A DNA stretch of 64,000 bases from JAHEEL01 sp963836085 (GTDB lineage Bacteria; Actinomycetota; Acidimicrobiia; Spongiisociales; UBA5794): positions 124,001 through 188,000 of the forward strand of contig CAWIHT010000013.1 in NCBI GenBank assembly GCA_963836085.1. Reading direction: 5' to 3'. Every line of letters begins with the position of its first letter. Within the stretch, counting starts at the first letter, position 1. The notes beneath the pieces were generated by a model. It was not told the origin of the DNA, did no database searches, and saw nothing but the letters and a program-made list of their open reading frames with translations. Positions 1-8,451 of this stretch are shown here, in pieces. The position numbers were made by a program, and so were the translations under genes.

Positions 1-987
1 GGCCTGGCCGCTGCCGCGGCAGCCACGCCACACCTCATTCCCGCCTACTACGGGGTCGACGAGGAGCAGCACGTTCTGGCGATGGAGAACCTGATGGGCT
101 GGGAGATCTGGCGCGGCAAGCTCAACGACGGCTTCATGCACCGCGGTGTCGCAGGGATGCTCGGCGTCTACGTCGCGAATCTGGCCTACTCGACGTCCGT
201 GTTCGCCCTCGATCAGATGGAGGTCAAGGACCGCGTCGTGGAGGCCGTCAATCCGGAACTCTGCCGAATCACGGAACAACTCGTTTTCACCGAGCCCTAC
301 ATCGAGCACGACAACAACAGCTACCTCGACGAACTCGCACCTGAAGTCGAGGCGCTGCGCTCGGACGAGGAGTTGCGCGCCGAGGTCGGGATGATGAAGT
401 TCAGGTTCATGACCGCGGCCGAGGCGCTGATCCACGCCGACCTCCACACCGGTTCGGTGATGGTCTCGTTCAAGGACGACGGCAGTGGCGATGGTCGCGT
501 CATCGATCCGGAGTTCGCCTACTACGGTCCCGTCGGGTTCGATCTCGGCGCCGTCTTCGGCAACTTCCTGGCTGCCCGCGCTCGAGCGGTCGTGCTCGAT
601 CAACCCACCGAGTTCCAGGACTTCCTCGCGGGCGTCGCCCAGGAGACATGGGACGCCTTCGAAACCGAGATGCGCCGTCTCTGGTCCGATCGTCCTGATG
701 CGACGTGGACCGAGGCGTTCCTCGACTCATGGCTCGAACAGATCCAGAAGGACTCGATCGGTTTCGCCGGCTGCAAAGCGAACCGTCGGATCATCGGCCT
801 TGCCAAGGTCTCGGACATAGAGACCCTCGAACCCGAAGATCGGGTCAAGGCTGCGGCGATCGTTCTGCGCACCGCCAGCACGTGGATCAAGGACCGGGAC
901 CGCCTCGCAACCGTCGCAGCATCGAACGGTGTCTTCGACGCCGTCGTCGCCGACGTCATGCGCGACGGGGTTCGGGCAGCCGAATAG
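1..987 (+). CDS. mtnK: S-methyl-5-thioribose kinase (5' end outside window)
   Basis: This kinase phosphorylates 5-methylthioribose at C1 in the cytosol, the entry step for salvaging the ribose part of methylthioadenosine. The frame is open from base 1 (GLAAAAAATPHLIPAYYGVD), so the start lies upstream and only the C-terminal three quarters are visible; an internal ATG at 82 is not the start. The catalytic loop reads HADLHTGS, the family's HGDLHTGS with Gly replaced by Ala, and is followed by the metal-binding DPEF. It is eight bases ahead of mtnA, which supports the pathway assignment. Related kinases could accept 5-deoxyribose or another pentose, so the exact substrate is inferred. Confidence 0.85.
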   Translation, partial: GLAAAAAATPHLIPAYYGVDEEQHVLAMENLMGWEIWRGKLNDGFMHRGVAGMLGVYVANLAYSTSVFALDQMEVKDRVVEAVNPELCRITEQLVFTEPYIEHDNNSYLDELAPEVEALRSDEELRAEVGMMKFRFMTAAEALIHADLHTGSVMVSFKDDGSGDGRVIDPEFAYYGPVGFDLGAVFGNFLAARARAVVLDQPTEFQDFLAGVAQETWDAFETEMRRLWSDRPDATWTEAFLDSWLEQIQKDSIGFAGCKANRRIIGLAKVSDIETLEPEDRVKAAAIVLRTASTWIKDRDRLATVAASNGVFDAVVADVMRDGVRAAE

Positions 988-995
988 GAGAACAC

Positions 996-2063
996 ATGCC
1001 AGCGCTCGATCTCGATGGGCTCCGGCCCTCGGTCGCATGGACCGGCGACCGTATCGAAATCATCGACCAGACCAAGCTCCCCGGCGAGTTCACCCTCCTC
1101 GAACTCGCCACGGTCGACGCCGTCGTCGACGCCATCTACCGCCTCGCCGTTCGTGGCGCTCCTGCGATCGGGGCGTGCGGTGCCCTCGGCATGGTCATCG
1201 GCCTCGACGAGCGCCGTCCGCGCGAATCCTCCAGCGCGCGGACGGCCCTCGCCGAACTCGCTGCGGTCATCGGTTCGGCGAGACCGACCGCGGTGAACCT
1301 CCAATGGGCGGTTGACCGCGTGCGCGACGTCGCCTCGCTCGGTGAGTCACCTGCCGAGGTTCGCGCGCTGGCCCTCACCGAGGCGCTCAAGATCATCGAC
1401 GAAGACCGGGATGCATGCGCTCGCATCGGCGAGGCCGGGCGCGCCGAACTCGCCGGCGTCACGAACATCATGACCCACTGCAATACCGGCCGTCTCGCCA
1501 CCGCCGGATGGGGGACGGCGCTTGGTGTCATCTACGCAAAGGCAGCAGCAGGCGAGCGCGTGAAGGTCCTGTCATCTGAGACCCGTCCACTCCTCCAGGG
1601 TGCTCGGCTGACGACATGGGAACTCCTCGATGCAGGTATCGATGTGACCCTGATGCCCGACGGGGCAGACGCTGCGGCGATGGCCCAGGCCAAGGTCGAG
1701 GCTGTGATCGTCGGTGCCGATCGGATCGCGGCAAATGGCGACACCGCGAACAAGATCGGGACGTTCTCGCATGCGGTCAACGCCCGCTACGCCGGGATCC
1801 CGTTCTACGTTGCCGCCCCGCTCTCAACGTTCGACGTGACGCTGGATTCCGGTGCCGGGATCGAGATCGAGTTGAGATCCGACCGGGAACTCACGACGTG
1901 GCGGAGCGAACCGACCGCGCCGAGCGAGGTTCCGACGTGGAACCCGGCGTTCGACGTGACCCCAGCTGAACTAATCACGGCAATCATCACCGAGGTCGGC
2001 GTGCTCCGCCCACCGTACGAATCATCAATCCGAGCCGCGTTCGCAGCGGGAGGCGATCAATGA
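996..2063 (+). CDS. mtnA: S-methyl-5-thioribose-1-phosphate isomerase
   Basis: MtnA isomerises methylthioribose 1-phosphate to methylthioribulose 1-phosphate; relatives act on 5-deoxyribose 1-phosphate or ribose 1,5-bisphosphate. The protein has 355 residues, normal for the family. The catalytic cysteine is visible in MTHCNTG (Cys162) and the catalytic aspartate in VGADRIAANGD (Asp242), followed by the conserved ANKIGT. The ATG at 996 is preceded by AGGAG at 986-990, which fixes the start although the frame is open further upstream. Its stop overlaps the start of the transketolase N subunit (ATGA), so the two are translationally coupled. Function is secure at family level, substrate less so. 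Confidence 0.92.
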   Translation: MPALDLDGLRPSVAWTGDRIEIIDQTKLPGEFTLLELATVDAVVDAIYRLAVRGAPAIGACGALGMVIGLDERRPRESSSARTALAELAAVIGSARPTAVNLQWAVDRVRDVASLGESPAEVRALALTEALKIIDEDRDACARIGEAGRAELAGVTNIMTHCNTGRLATAGWGTALGVIYAKAAAGERVKVLSSETRPLLQGARLTTWELLDAGIDVTLMPDGADAAAMAQAKVEAVIVGADRIAANGDTANKIGTFSHAVNARYAGIPFYVAAPLSTFDVTLDSGAGIEIELRSDRELTTWRSEPTAPSEVPTWNPAFDVTPAELITAIITEVGVLRPPYESSIRAAFAAGGDQ

Positions 2064-2980
2064 CCACACCCGATACCCCCACAGACTGGCGGCCGGAGAC
2101 CCAGGCGGTGGCCGACCGGATCCGGACGCGGGTCCTCGATCATGTGCTGCGGAGCAATGGCGGCTACATGAGCCAGGCTCTCTCGTCCGCGGAGATCTTC
2201 GCCATGCTCTACACGCGGATCCTCCGCCTTGGACCCAGCACGGCTCCGATGACTCCCAGGCCGTTCGCCGGTGTCCCCGGACCGGACAACCCCGGCTTCT
2301 TCAACGGCGGCGACTACAACGGCCCGAAGGCAGCCGATCTCGATCGGTTCATCTTCTCTCCGGCTCACTACGCGCTCGTGCTCTACACGGCGTTGATCGA
2401 GACCGGGCGTCTCGCCGAGGATGGCCTCGACCAGTTCAACCAGGACGGCACCACCGTCGAGATGATCGGCGCTGAACACTCTCCCGGTGTCGAGACCACA
2501 ACCGGCTCGCTCGCCCAGGCACTATCTCAAGCTGCAGGAATCGCTCTCGCACGCAAGCGTCGCGGCGACACCGGCGACGTGTGGGTGATGATGTCCGACG
2601 GCGAGTTCCAAGAGGGGCAGATCTGGGAGGCCATCAGCGAGGCCGCGAAGTACGAGTTGGACAACCTCAAGGTCATCGTCGACGTGAACGGTCAGCAGTG
2701 CGACGGTTGCATCGATCCGAGCATCTACGTCGACCCGCTGACCAACCGCATCAGGGCCTTTGGTGCGAGCGCCGTGGAGGTCGACGGCCACGATCTCGAT
2801 GCGCTCGACGCCGCGATGGCGGCCGAGACCGGCAAACCCCATTTCGTGATGGCGCTCACCGACCCTGCACGCGGCCTGCCGATCTTCGCCGAACGGGCGC
2901 CGCTGCTGCACTACCTCCGGTTCACCTCCGAGCAGGAGCGCGATCGCTATCAACAGGTCTACGAGGAGATGGTGAACTGA
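2060..2980 (+). CDS. Transketolase, N-terminal (TPP-binding) subunit
   Basis: This 306-residue protein is the first half of a split transketolase. It carries the thiamine diphosphate motif as SDGEFQEG from Ser179, where most transketolases have GDGE, and the Asn-containing second half of the motif about 28 residues later (VDVNGQQ). HSPGVETTTGSLAQALS matches the conserved HPE/GxEttTGsLGqgl region. It pairs with the downstream C-terminal subunit, one base after its stop. Split transketolases of this size are known in secondary sugar pathways, for example apulose-4-phosphate transketolase, rather than the core pentose phosphate pathway. Lying between mtnA and a RuBisCO-like gene, it probably moves a two-carbon unit from or to a salvage ketose phosphate; that role is inferred. 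Confidence 0.88.
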   Translation: MTTPDTPTDWRPETQAVADRIRTRVLDHVLRSNGGYMSQALSSAEIFAMLYTRILRLGPSTAPMTPRPFAGVPGPDNPGFFNGGDYNGPKAADLDRFIFSPAHYALVLYTALIETGRLAEDGLDQFNQDGTTVEMIGAEHSPGVETTTGSLAQALSQAAGIALARKRRGDTGDVWVMMSDGEFQEGQIWEAISEAAKYELDNLKVIVDVNGQQCDGCIDPSIYVDPLTNRIRAFGASAVEVDGHDLDALDAAMAAETGKPHFVMALTDPARGLPIFAERAPLLHYLRFTSEQERDRYQQVYEEMVN

Positions 2981-2981
2981 C

Positions 2982-3989
2982 ATGGAGATCGTGAAACGCC
3001 CCCACGTCGAGAACTTCATCGCCTGGGCCGAGGACAAACCGGAAGTGGTGGTGCTCACCGCCGACCTGACGAACTCGAGCGAAGTCGGCAAGTGGCGCGA
3101 CACCTACCCGGATCGCTTCTTCGGGATGAGCATGGCCGAACAGAACGTGATGGGCTTCGCTGCCGGGTTGGCGCGCGAGGGTTACGTCCCGTTCATCCAC
3201 ACGTTTGCAGTGTTCATCTACCGCCGGCCATACGACCAACTCGCGATGTCGATCGCCTATCCCAACCTACCCGTCAAGTTCATCGCGTTCCTTCCGGGAA
3301 TTACGACGCCGGGTGGCGTCACGCACCAGGCCATCGAGGACGTGGCGATCATGCGTGCGACACCAAACATGACGATCCTCGAGACCGGAGACGCGACCGA
3401 AGTCGAATCCGTCCTCGACGTCGCATATGGCATCGACGGACCCGTCTACGTGAGGATGCTCCGCGGCGAGGTGCCTCGATTGTTCCCCAAGGACGAGCCG
3501 ATGAGGCTCGACGAAGTCCGGGTGCTCAGCGAGGGCGACGATGTCGTGGTGGTCACCTCTGGGATTACGACTGAAGAGGCGATGCGGGCAGCGAAGCCGC
3601 TGGCCGACGCCGGTATCGGGATGAAGCACCTCCACGTCTCGACGCACAAGCCATTCAATGACCCCGTGATTCTCGAGTCGATCGAGGCCTCCAAGTACGG
3701 CGTTATCACTCTCGAGAACCACACCATCATCGGCGGCCTTGGATCGGCCGTTGCCGAGAAGATGGCCGATGCTGGGTCGGGGAAGCGGCTTCTCCGCCTC
3801 GGCCTTCGCGACACCTACGCACACGGGGCGTCCCGATCGTATCTGATGAAGGAGTACGGACTCGATGCCGCCGCGCTCGTAGCAGGCGTGGAGGACCTCA
3901 CCGGCAGGAACACCGGCATCACCGAGGAGGATCTCGCATCGTCCCGGGTTGAAGCCACCCACAGCCTTGCGAAAGCAGAGGGCCTCTGA
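2982..3989 (+). CDS. Transketolase, C-terminal subunit
   Basis: This 335-residue second half of the split transketolase has the pyrimidine-binding domain, with the catalytic glutamate in MAEQN (Glu53), followed by the transketolase C-terminal domain. FLPGITTPGGVTHQAIEDV is the conserved segment that caps the active site (usual form GVGEDGPTHQPIE); the usual acidic GEDGPTHQ is altered to TPGGVTHQ, which may reflect a non-standard substrate. It starts one base after the N-subunit stop, and its own stop overlaps the next ATG, so it is part of the same transcript. It is expected to form an alpha2beta2 enzyme in the cytosol. Confidence 0.88.
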   Translation: MEIVKRPHVENFIAWAEDKPEVVVLTADLTNSSEVGKWRDTYPDRFFGMSMAEQNVMGFAAGLAREGYVPFIHTFAVFIYRRPYDQLAMSIAYPNLPVKFIAFLPGITTPGGVTHQAIEDVAIMRATPNMTILETGDATEVESVLDVAYGIDGPVYVRMLRGEVPRLFPKDEPMRLDEVRVLSEGDDVVVVTSGITTEEAMRAAKPLADAGIGMKHLHVSTHKPFNDPVILESIEASKYGVITLENHTIIGGLGSAVAEKMADAGSGKRLLRLGLRDTYAHGASRSYLMKEYGLDAAALVAGVEDLTGRNTGITEEDLASSRVEATHSLAKAEGL

Positions 3990-5122
3990 TGATTGAGCCG
4001 ACGACGCTGACCGTGAGTGGCGACCGGGTCCGCGCCGTTTATGAGTTCACGGGCGATTCGGCCGATGCGGAGGGGCGCGCCAACGCCCTCCGCGTTGAGC
4101 AGACGATCGAATTCCCAGCCGACCTCGTCCCGGACGACGACATCCAGCGCGAGATCATCGGCCGCATCGAGTCGCTCGGAACCGTCGGACCCGACCTGGC
4201 CCGAGCGGAGGTCAGCTACGCCGTTGAGACGACCGGGTTCGAACTCCCGCAACTCCTCAACGTCTTGTTCGGCAACAGCAGCCTGCTTCCGGGTGTCAAG
4301 CTCGTCGACGTGGACCTACCGTCATCGCTGACCGAGCGGCTCGGCGGTCCCCGGTTCGGCATCGACGGCCTGCGGACGTTGTTCGATGCTCCAAGCCGTC
4401 CGCTTCTCGCCACGGCTCTGAAGCCGATGGGCTCTCCACCTGAACGGTTCGCCGAGATGGCGTATCAACTTGCGCTCGGCGGCGTCGACATGATCAAGGA
4501 CGACCACAGTCTCGCGAACCAGCCGTTCGCCGAGTACGCAGACCGGGTTCGCGCGTGTTCCGATGCGGTCCGCCGCGCCAACGAGCAGTCCGGGTTGAAC
4601 GCGATCTACATGCCGAGCATCAACGCCCCGCAGGCGCTCCTCGAAGAGCGGATGCGCATCGCCCTGGATGCCGGAGCGGGGGGTCTCCTCGTGCTGCCCG
4701 GCATCACCGGCTTCGACCACATGCGAGACCTCGCGAACCGATCTGATGTCGGTGTTCCGATCATGGGACATCCGGCGCTGCTCGGAGGGTTCGTCTCATC
4801 ACCAACCGGTGGGATCGCCCACGGCGTCCTCTACGGCAAATGGATGCGGTACGCGGGGGCCGACCTCTCGATCTTCCCGAACTACGGCGGCCGGTTCTCG
4901 TTCAGCCCCGCGGCGTGCACGGAGATCGCAGACGCGTGCCGGGAACCGATCGACGGCGTTGCCCCGATCTTCCCTTCTCCCGGCGGCGGCATGACCCGCG
5001 ACCGCATCGACGAGATCGTGGACTTCTACGGCAACGACGTCGCCCTCCTCATCGGCGGCGACCTCCATCGCGGCGAGAACCTGGAGAAGACCGCAGCAGC
5101 CTTCCGCGCGTCGATCGGGTAG
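3989..5122 (+). CDS. RuBisCO-like protein (form IV-type)
   Basis: A 377-residue member of the RuBisCO large-subunit superfamily, shorter than true RuBisCO (about 470). The TIM-barrel motifs are clear: TALKPMG (Lys145, equivalent to the proton-shuttling Lys175), GGVDMIKDDHSL (Lys170-Asp171-Asp172-His173, equivalent to carbamylated Lys201 to Glu204), and late glycine-rich phosphate loops (PSPGGGM, LLIGGDLHRG). The second lysine of KPK is Met and the metal-ligand Glu is His, so CO2 fixation is unlikely. Known RuBisCO-like proteins act as enolase or isomerase on methylthioribulose 1-phosphate, or as decarboxylase on oxo-isoapionate 4-phosphate. Adjacent mtnK and mtnA favour a methylthio- or deoxy-ribulose 1-phosphate substrate. 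The ATG overlaps the transketolase stop. Confidence 0.9.
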   Translation: MIEPTTLTVSGDRVRAVYEFTGDSADAEGRANALRVEQTIEFPADLVPDDDIQREIIGRIESLGTVGPDLARAEVSYAVETTGFELPQLLNVLFGNSSLLPGVKLVDVDLPSSLTERLGGPRFGIDGLRTLFDAPSRPLLATALKPMGSPPERFAEMAYQLALGGVDMIKDDHSLANQPFAEYADRVRACSDAVRRANEQSGLNAIYMPSINAPQALLEERMRIALDAGAGGLLVLPGITGFDHMRDLANRSDVGVPIMGHPALLGGFVSSPTGGIAHGVLYGKWMRYAGADLSIFPNYGGRFSFSPAACTEIADACREPIDGVAPIFPSPGGGMTRDRIDEIVDFYGNDVALLIGGDLHRGENLEKTAAAFRASIG

Positions 5123-5220
5123 GTCCGGTCCGGAGGCCGCACGAGCTCGAGTCCGGGCGTTCTCCTCGGGGTCTGCTCTTCTTCAGCTACTCGGCTACTT
5201 CGAAGCAACTACCCAGCTAC

Positions 5221-6156
5221 TCAGTCGAGCAGCGCCGTTGCCAGGGTTTCGTCGATGGCGAGTTCATCGAGGATGCCGGCGGCGATGGCTCCCCGGATCG
5301 CTGGTGCCTTCTCGGGTCCCGCCGCCACACCAATCACTCGCGGCGCATTGCGGAGTTCTTCGAGCGTGAGCGCAATGGGATGGATGCCCGATGACTCGAC
5401 CCGGTTGCCGTCGGCATCGAAGTACCAGCCGAAGACCTCGCCGACGGCCCCATCGGCGATGGCTTCTTCCATGGACTCCGTTGTGATGAAGCCCTCATTG
5501 AGGAGCAGCGACGCGGGGCCGACGACGCCGACCGATACGAGGATGACGTCGGCGGCTTTGGCGCGTTTGAGGGCACGAACAACCGGGGGAGACGAGAGGA
5601 AACTCCCCGCTATCTCCTCGGAAGGGGCGAAACCCGGCGACGGGACATGCATGACCTTGGCATCAAACTTCCTGGAAAGGGTGTTGGTGACCTCGACGGC
5701 AGCGGTCGTGTCATCGGTGGTGGTATGTCCGAAGGCATCGACAACGGTGACGCGCGAGGTCGGTAGTGGCCGTGTCTCACGCGCGGAGAGTGCGATGGTG
5801 CGACCCCAGCCAGCAGCGATCGTCACGGCGCCAGAAGCCGCGATTCCTTCCAAACGGCGCGCCATGGCGGCGGCCGCGGCGACCTCGGGAGGCTCATCGT
5901 CGAGCGCCGGTCCGACGATCGCACCGGACAGTCCGTACCGCTCGATCAGCGCCTCGGCGAGTCGGGCGGTTGCGGGGAGCGGTTGGGTGATGATGACCCG
6001 GATGATCCCGTCACGCTCCGCGTCGGTGAGGATGCGGCTGATCGTCGAGCGAGAGAGGCCGAGCCGGTCCGCGACCTCCTGCTGGGTGAGGCCACGGTCG
6101 TGGTAAAGCCAGGCGACGCGGATTGCGAGTTCCTGTCTGGTGTTGTCCTCAGCCAT
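5221..6156 (-). CDS. SorC-family sugar-responsive transcriptional regulator
   Basis: A 311-residue protein with an N-terminal helix-turn-helix (LTQQEVADRLGLSRSTISRI, about residues 24-43) and a C-terminal sugar-phosphate sensing domain of the SorC/DeoR-like isomerase fold (VTIAAGWGRTI, DVILVSVGVVGPASLL, VIGVAAGPEKAPAIRGAI). SorC proteins bind phosphorylated sugars and release DNA. It is convergent with the RuBisCO-like gene and divergent from the RbsD-like gene, with an inverted repeat in the 80-base gap, so it probably controls both sides of the locus. The inducer is unknown; a methylthio- or deoxypentose phosphate is the simplest guess. Confidence 0.88.
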   Translation of the reverse strand: MAEDNTRQELAIRVAWLYHDRGLTQQEVADRLGLSRSTISRILTDAERDGIIRVIITQPLPATARLAEALIERYGLSGAIVGPALDDEPPEVAAAAAMARRLEGIAASGAVTIAAGWGRTIALSARETRPLPTSRVTVVDAFGHTTTDDTTAAVEVTNTLSRKFDAKVMHVPSPGFAPSEEIAGSFLSSPPVVRALKRAKAADVILVSVGVVGPASLLLNEGFITTESMEEAIADGAVGEVFGWYFDADGNRVESSGIHPIALTLEELRNAPRVIGVAAGPEKAPAIRGAIAAGILDELAIDETLATALLD

Positions 6157-6177
6157 GGTCTCGAAGTATCATCGCAC

Positions 6178-6199
6178 GATGGACAAATGTCCAATGCAG
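6178..6199. promoter_or_regulatory. Candidate SorC operator
   Basis: An inverted repeat GGACA-AA-TGTCC sits at 6181-6192, with partial symmetry extending outwards on both sides. It lies in the divergent gap between the SorC gene start (6156) and the RbsD-like start (6237), where an autoregulatory operator would be expected. The symmetry is visible; binding is inferred. Confidence 0.5.
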
Positions 6200-6236
6200 A
6201 ACATCTGTGCAAGCCGTCGAAGGTGAGGTCGAAACC

Positions 6237-6683
6237 GTGAAGCAGCGTGGCATTCTACATCCTGAGCTCCTCGACCTGATCGCCTCGGCCGGTCACGGGG
6301 ACATCATCGTTCTCACCGACGCGGGCCTCCGCGTCCCGAAGGACGCCCGGCGGATCGATCTCGCTTTGACCTGTGGCGTACCCACCATTGTCGACGTCGT
6401 CCGGGCGATGGACGAAGAACTCGTCATCGAGGCTGCAACCGTTGCAACAGAGTTCAACGTGTGGAACCCCGAGGTGTACGCAGCCACGATGGAGGTGCTG
6501 CCCGTCACACCGGAAGAGCTTCCCCACCAGGAGTTGATGGACGACATGGCCGAACGGGCATACGCCTATGTCAAGACCGGTGAGTGCTCGGCCTACGCGT
6601 CGGTCGCCCTTGTGTGCGGTGTGAACTACCTCGAAGCGGCCATCGAGTTGTACGAGAAGCTCCACGGCGAACCACCGGCGTAG
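6237..6683 (+). CDS. RbsD/FucU-family sugar mutarotase
   Basis: A 148-residue member of the RbsD/FucU family, which interconverts ring or anomeric forms of free sugars in the cytosol. The catalytic histidine is in SAGHGDIIVLTDAGL, close to the family's GHTD segment, and the C-terminal GECSAYASVALVCGV matches the RbsD tail. The GTG start at 6237 follows a GGTGAGG ribosome-binding site. It is transcribed away from the SorC regulator, which ties it to the same regulon. A 5-deoxy or 5-methylthio pentose cannot form a pyranose, so anomer exchange of the furanose, or a different sugar such as ribose, would be the substrate. Family certain, sugar unknown. Confidence 0.85.
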   Translation: MKQRGILHPELLDLIASAGHGDIIVLTDAGLRVPKDARRIDLALTCGVPTIVDVVRAMDEELVIEAATVATEFNVWNPEVYAATMEVLPVTPEELPHQELMDDMAERAYAYVKTGECSAYASVALVCGVNYLEAAIELYEKLHGEPPA

Positions 6684-6800
6684 GAGCTGCCTTCTCGGTG
6701 ACGGAAGGGGTCTCTCGTCTGCGTGGAGAGAGGAGTCTCTCTCTCGATGGCCCGCGAGTGTTGGCTCGGAGTTGTGGAGCGGTGGAGACCCCCTCCGCAA

Positions 6801-6817
6801 CCTGCCCGCAGGGCAGG
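6801..6817. other. Intergenic hairpin
   Basis: CCTGCCC-GCA-GGGCAGG forms a perfect 7-bp stem with a 3-base loop in the 223-base gap before the PLP enzyme gene. There is no T-run after it, so it is a weak terminator or a leader structure. A second short stem (GAGAGA/TCTCTC) lies near 6726-6742. No gene is seen in this gap. Confidence 0.35.
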
Positions 6818-6906
6818 CGATACCTCAGGGAGAGGAATCGATCGGCGAACCGCGGCGTCGGGCACGCGTCGATCTGGCTCGGTACGATCTCGCCGAGGAG
6901 GTCTTC

Positions 6907-8451
6907 ATGACTCGATCTGCCGAATCCCGCCCGCACTGGTCCGCAGCGATGCGCGACTTCGATTGCCTCTCCGTCCGCGACGGCGTGCTGCACGTCGAGG
7001 GTGTCAGCACCGTTGATCTTGCCGAACGTTTCGGGACGCCGCTCTTCGTGTTCTCCGAAGCGCAGATCAGCGAGAACCTGCGGCGCTTCCGCGAGGCGTT
7101 CTCCAAAGGATGGCCGGGACCGGTCGACGTGCTCCCCGCCATGAAGGCGAACACGCTGCTCGCCACCCGACAGATCCTGTCCAATGAGGGGGCCGGAGCC
7201 GATATCTACTCGCCGGAGGAACTGGCAGGCGTCCTGCAAACGGGTGTCGACCCGGAGCGTGTCTCGGTGAACGGGGGAGGGAAGCCGAAGGATCACCTTC
7301 GCAATTGTGTCGACGCGGGGGTGCGCATCACCATCGAGGATGTGCACGAAGTCGACCTCATCCAGGAAGTCGCAGCCGAACTCGGCAAGATCGCGAAAGT
7401 GCGCTTCCGGGTCAAGCCCGCCCTCCCGAACCTCTGGAGGCCCACCGACTTCTCGCAGATGACGGTTCCGATCGACCTTGGTGTCCAGGTCTACAAGTCC
7501 GGCATTCCGCCCGAGTACTTGGTGGCGATGGGCCATCGCGTGTTCGCAATGCCGAATGTCGAACTCGTCGGTCTCCACTTCCACTCTGGACGTCATCACC
7601 CGAGCCTCTGGTATTGGGAAGGCATGATGGTTCGCTTCGCCCGTCTCGTCGGCGAACTCAGCAAGGCCTGGGGCGGGTGGCAGCCGTCGGAGATCGACAT
7701 CGGCGGCGGCATGGCCAGTTCCCGGGACCCCCACAACAAGGAGTTCCCTCGTTCCGAGTTCCTCCTCACCGCGCTCGGATACCCGTTCCTGGTCGGGCTG
7801 CGCGGCCTCGGTGACAAGGCCTACCACGCCCTCCTCGCGAAGATCCTCGCAGTCTTGACCAGCCAGAGTGATCCGAAGGCGCCGCCAACGATCGAGGAGT
7901 ATGGGCGAGCGATCACGTCCGTGCTGCGTCGGGAGCTGAAGGCGAACGGCGTGGCGATCGGCGGCGTCCGGTTGCAGATTGAACCCGGGCGGGCGATGTA
8001 CGGCGACACCGGCATCCACCTCGCCAGCATCAAGACCGTGAAGCGTCAGACGAGTCCGATCCCGTATACGTGGGTGCTCACCGACACGACCTACTTCTTC
8101 TTGGCAGGCGGTGTGTTCGAGCACAACCGCCACCCGTTCGTGTTCGTCGAGCAACCGGACGCCCCCGCCACTCAGACGGCGGACATCGTCGGCCACTCGT
8201 GCTACGCCGACCAGATCGTGCTCGGCGCGAGGGTGCCGGACGTTGAAGCGGGTGACATCGTGGCGCTGCTCGAGACGGGCGCCTATCAGGAGAGTTCGGC
8301 GTCGAACTTCAACTCGCTGCCCCGGCCGGCCTCGGTGCTCGTCGACGGGGACCAGGCCGAGATGATCAAGCGGGCAGAGACGATCGGCGACGTATACGGG
8401 CGAGATGTGATTCCCGATCGGCTGAAACGTGCCAAGGACGCTGCATCGTGA
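6907..8451 (+). CDS. Fold-type III PLP-dependent decarboxylase, diaminopimelate decarboxylase-like
   Basis: A 514-residue enzyme, about 90 residues longer than typical LysA. The pyridoxal-phosphate lysine is in PAMKANTLLA (Lys80). Other family marks are the HFHSGRHHP substrate/PLP segment, the glycine-rich DIGGGMA phosphate loop, EPGRAMYGD, and the catalytic cysteine in GHSCYADQIVLGAR. The ATG at 6907 follows GAGGAG at 6895-6900. Its stop overlaps the next gene (GTGA). The extra length lies around residues 275-340, between the GGG loop and EPGR, and is not typical of LysA, so the substrate may be another diamino acid or a siderophore or polyamine precursor. It is unlikely to be the housekeeping lysA. 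Confidence 0.8.
   Translation: MTRSAESRPHWSAAMRDFDCLSVRDGVLHVEGVSTVDLAERFGTPLFVFSEAQISENLRRFREAFSKGWPGPVDVLPAMKANTLLATRQILSNEGAGADIYSPEELAGVLQTGVDPERVSVNGGGKPKDHLRNCVDAGVRITIEDVHEVDLIQEVAAELGKIAKVRFRVKPALPNLWRPTDFSQMTVPIDLGVQVYKSGIPPEYLVAMGHRVFAMPNVELVGLHFHSGRHHPSLWYWEGMMVRFARLVGELSKAWGGWQPSEIDIGGGMASSRDPHNKEFPRSEFLLTALGYPFLVGLRGLGDKAYHALLAKILAVLTSQSDPKAPPTIEEYGRAITSVLRRELKANGVAIGGVRLQIEPGRAMYGDTGIHLASIKTVKRQTSPIPYTWVLTDTTYFFLAGGVFEHNRHPFVFVEQPDAPATQTADIVGHSCYADQIVLGARVPDVEAGDIVALLETGAYQESSASNFNSLPRPASVLVDGDQAEMIKRAETIGDVYGRDVIPDRLKRAKDAAS

Noticed and set aside
2060..3989. The split transketolase considered as 1-deoxyxylulose 5-phosphate synthase or a pyruvate dehydrogenase E1 pair
   Set aside because: The N-half has HSPGVETTTGSLAQ and SDGEFQEG transketolase features, and no lipoyl or DXS-specific linker region is present.
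5123..5220. Repeated CAGCTACTC-like words between the RuBisCO-like and SorC genes considered as a terminator or att site
   Set aside because: The words are direct and imperfect, form no stable hairpin, and no integrase or mobile gene is nearby.
6571..8196. A 541-codon open frame opposite the PLP decarboxylase
   Set aside because: It is rich in His, Arg and Asp with no domain, mirrors the sense codons, and the sense strand encodes a motif-complete enzyme.
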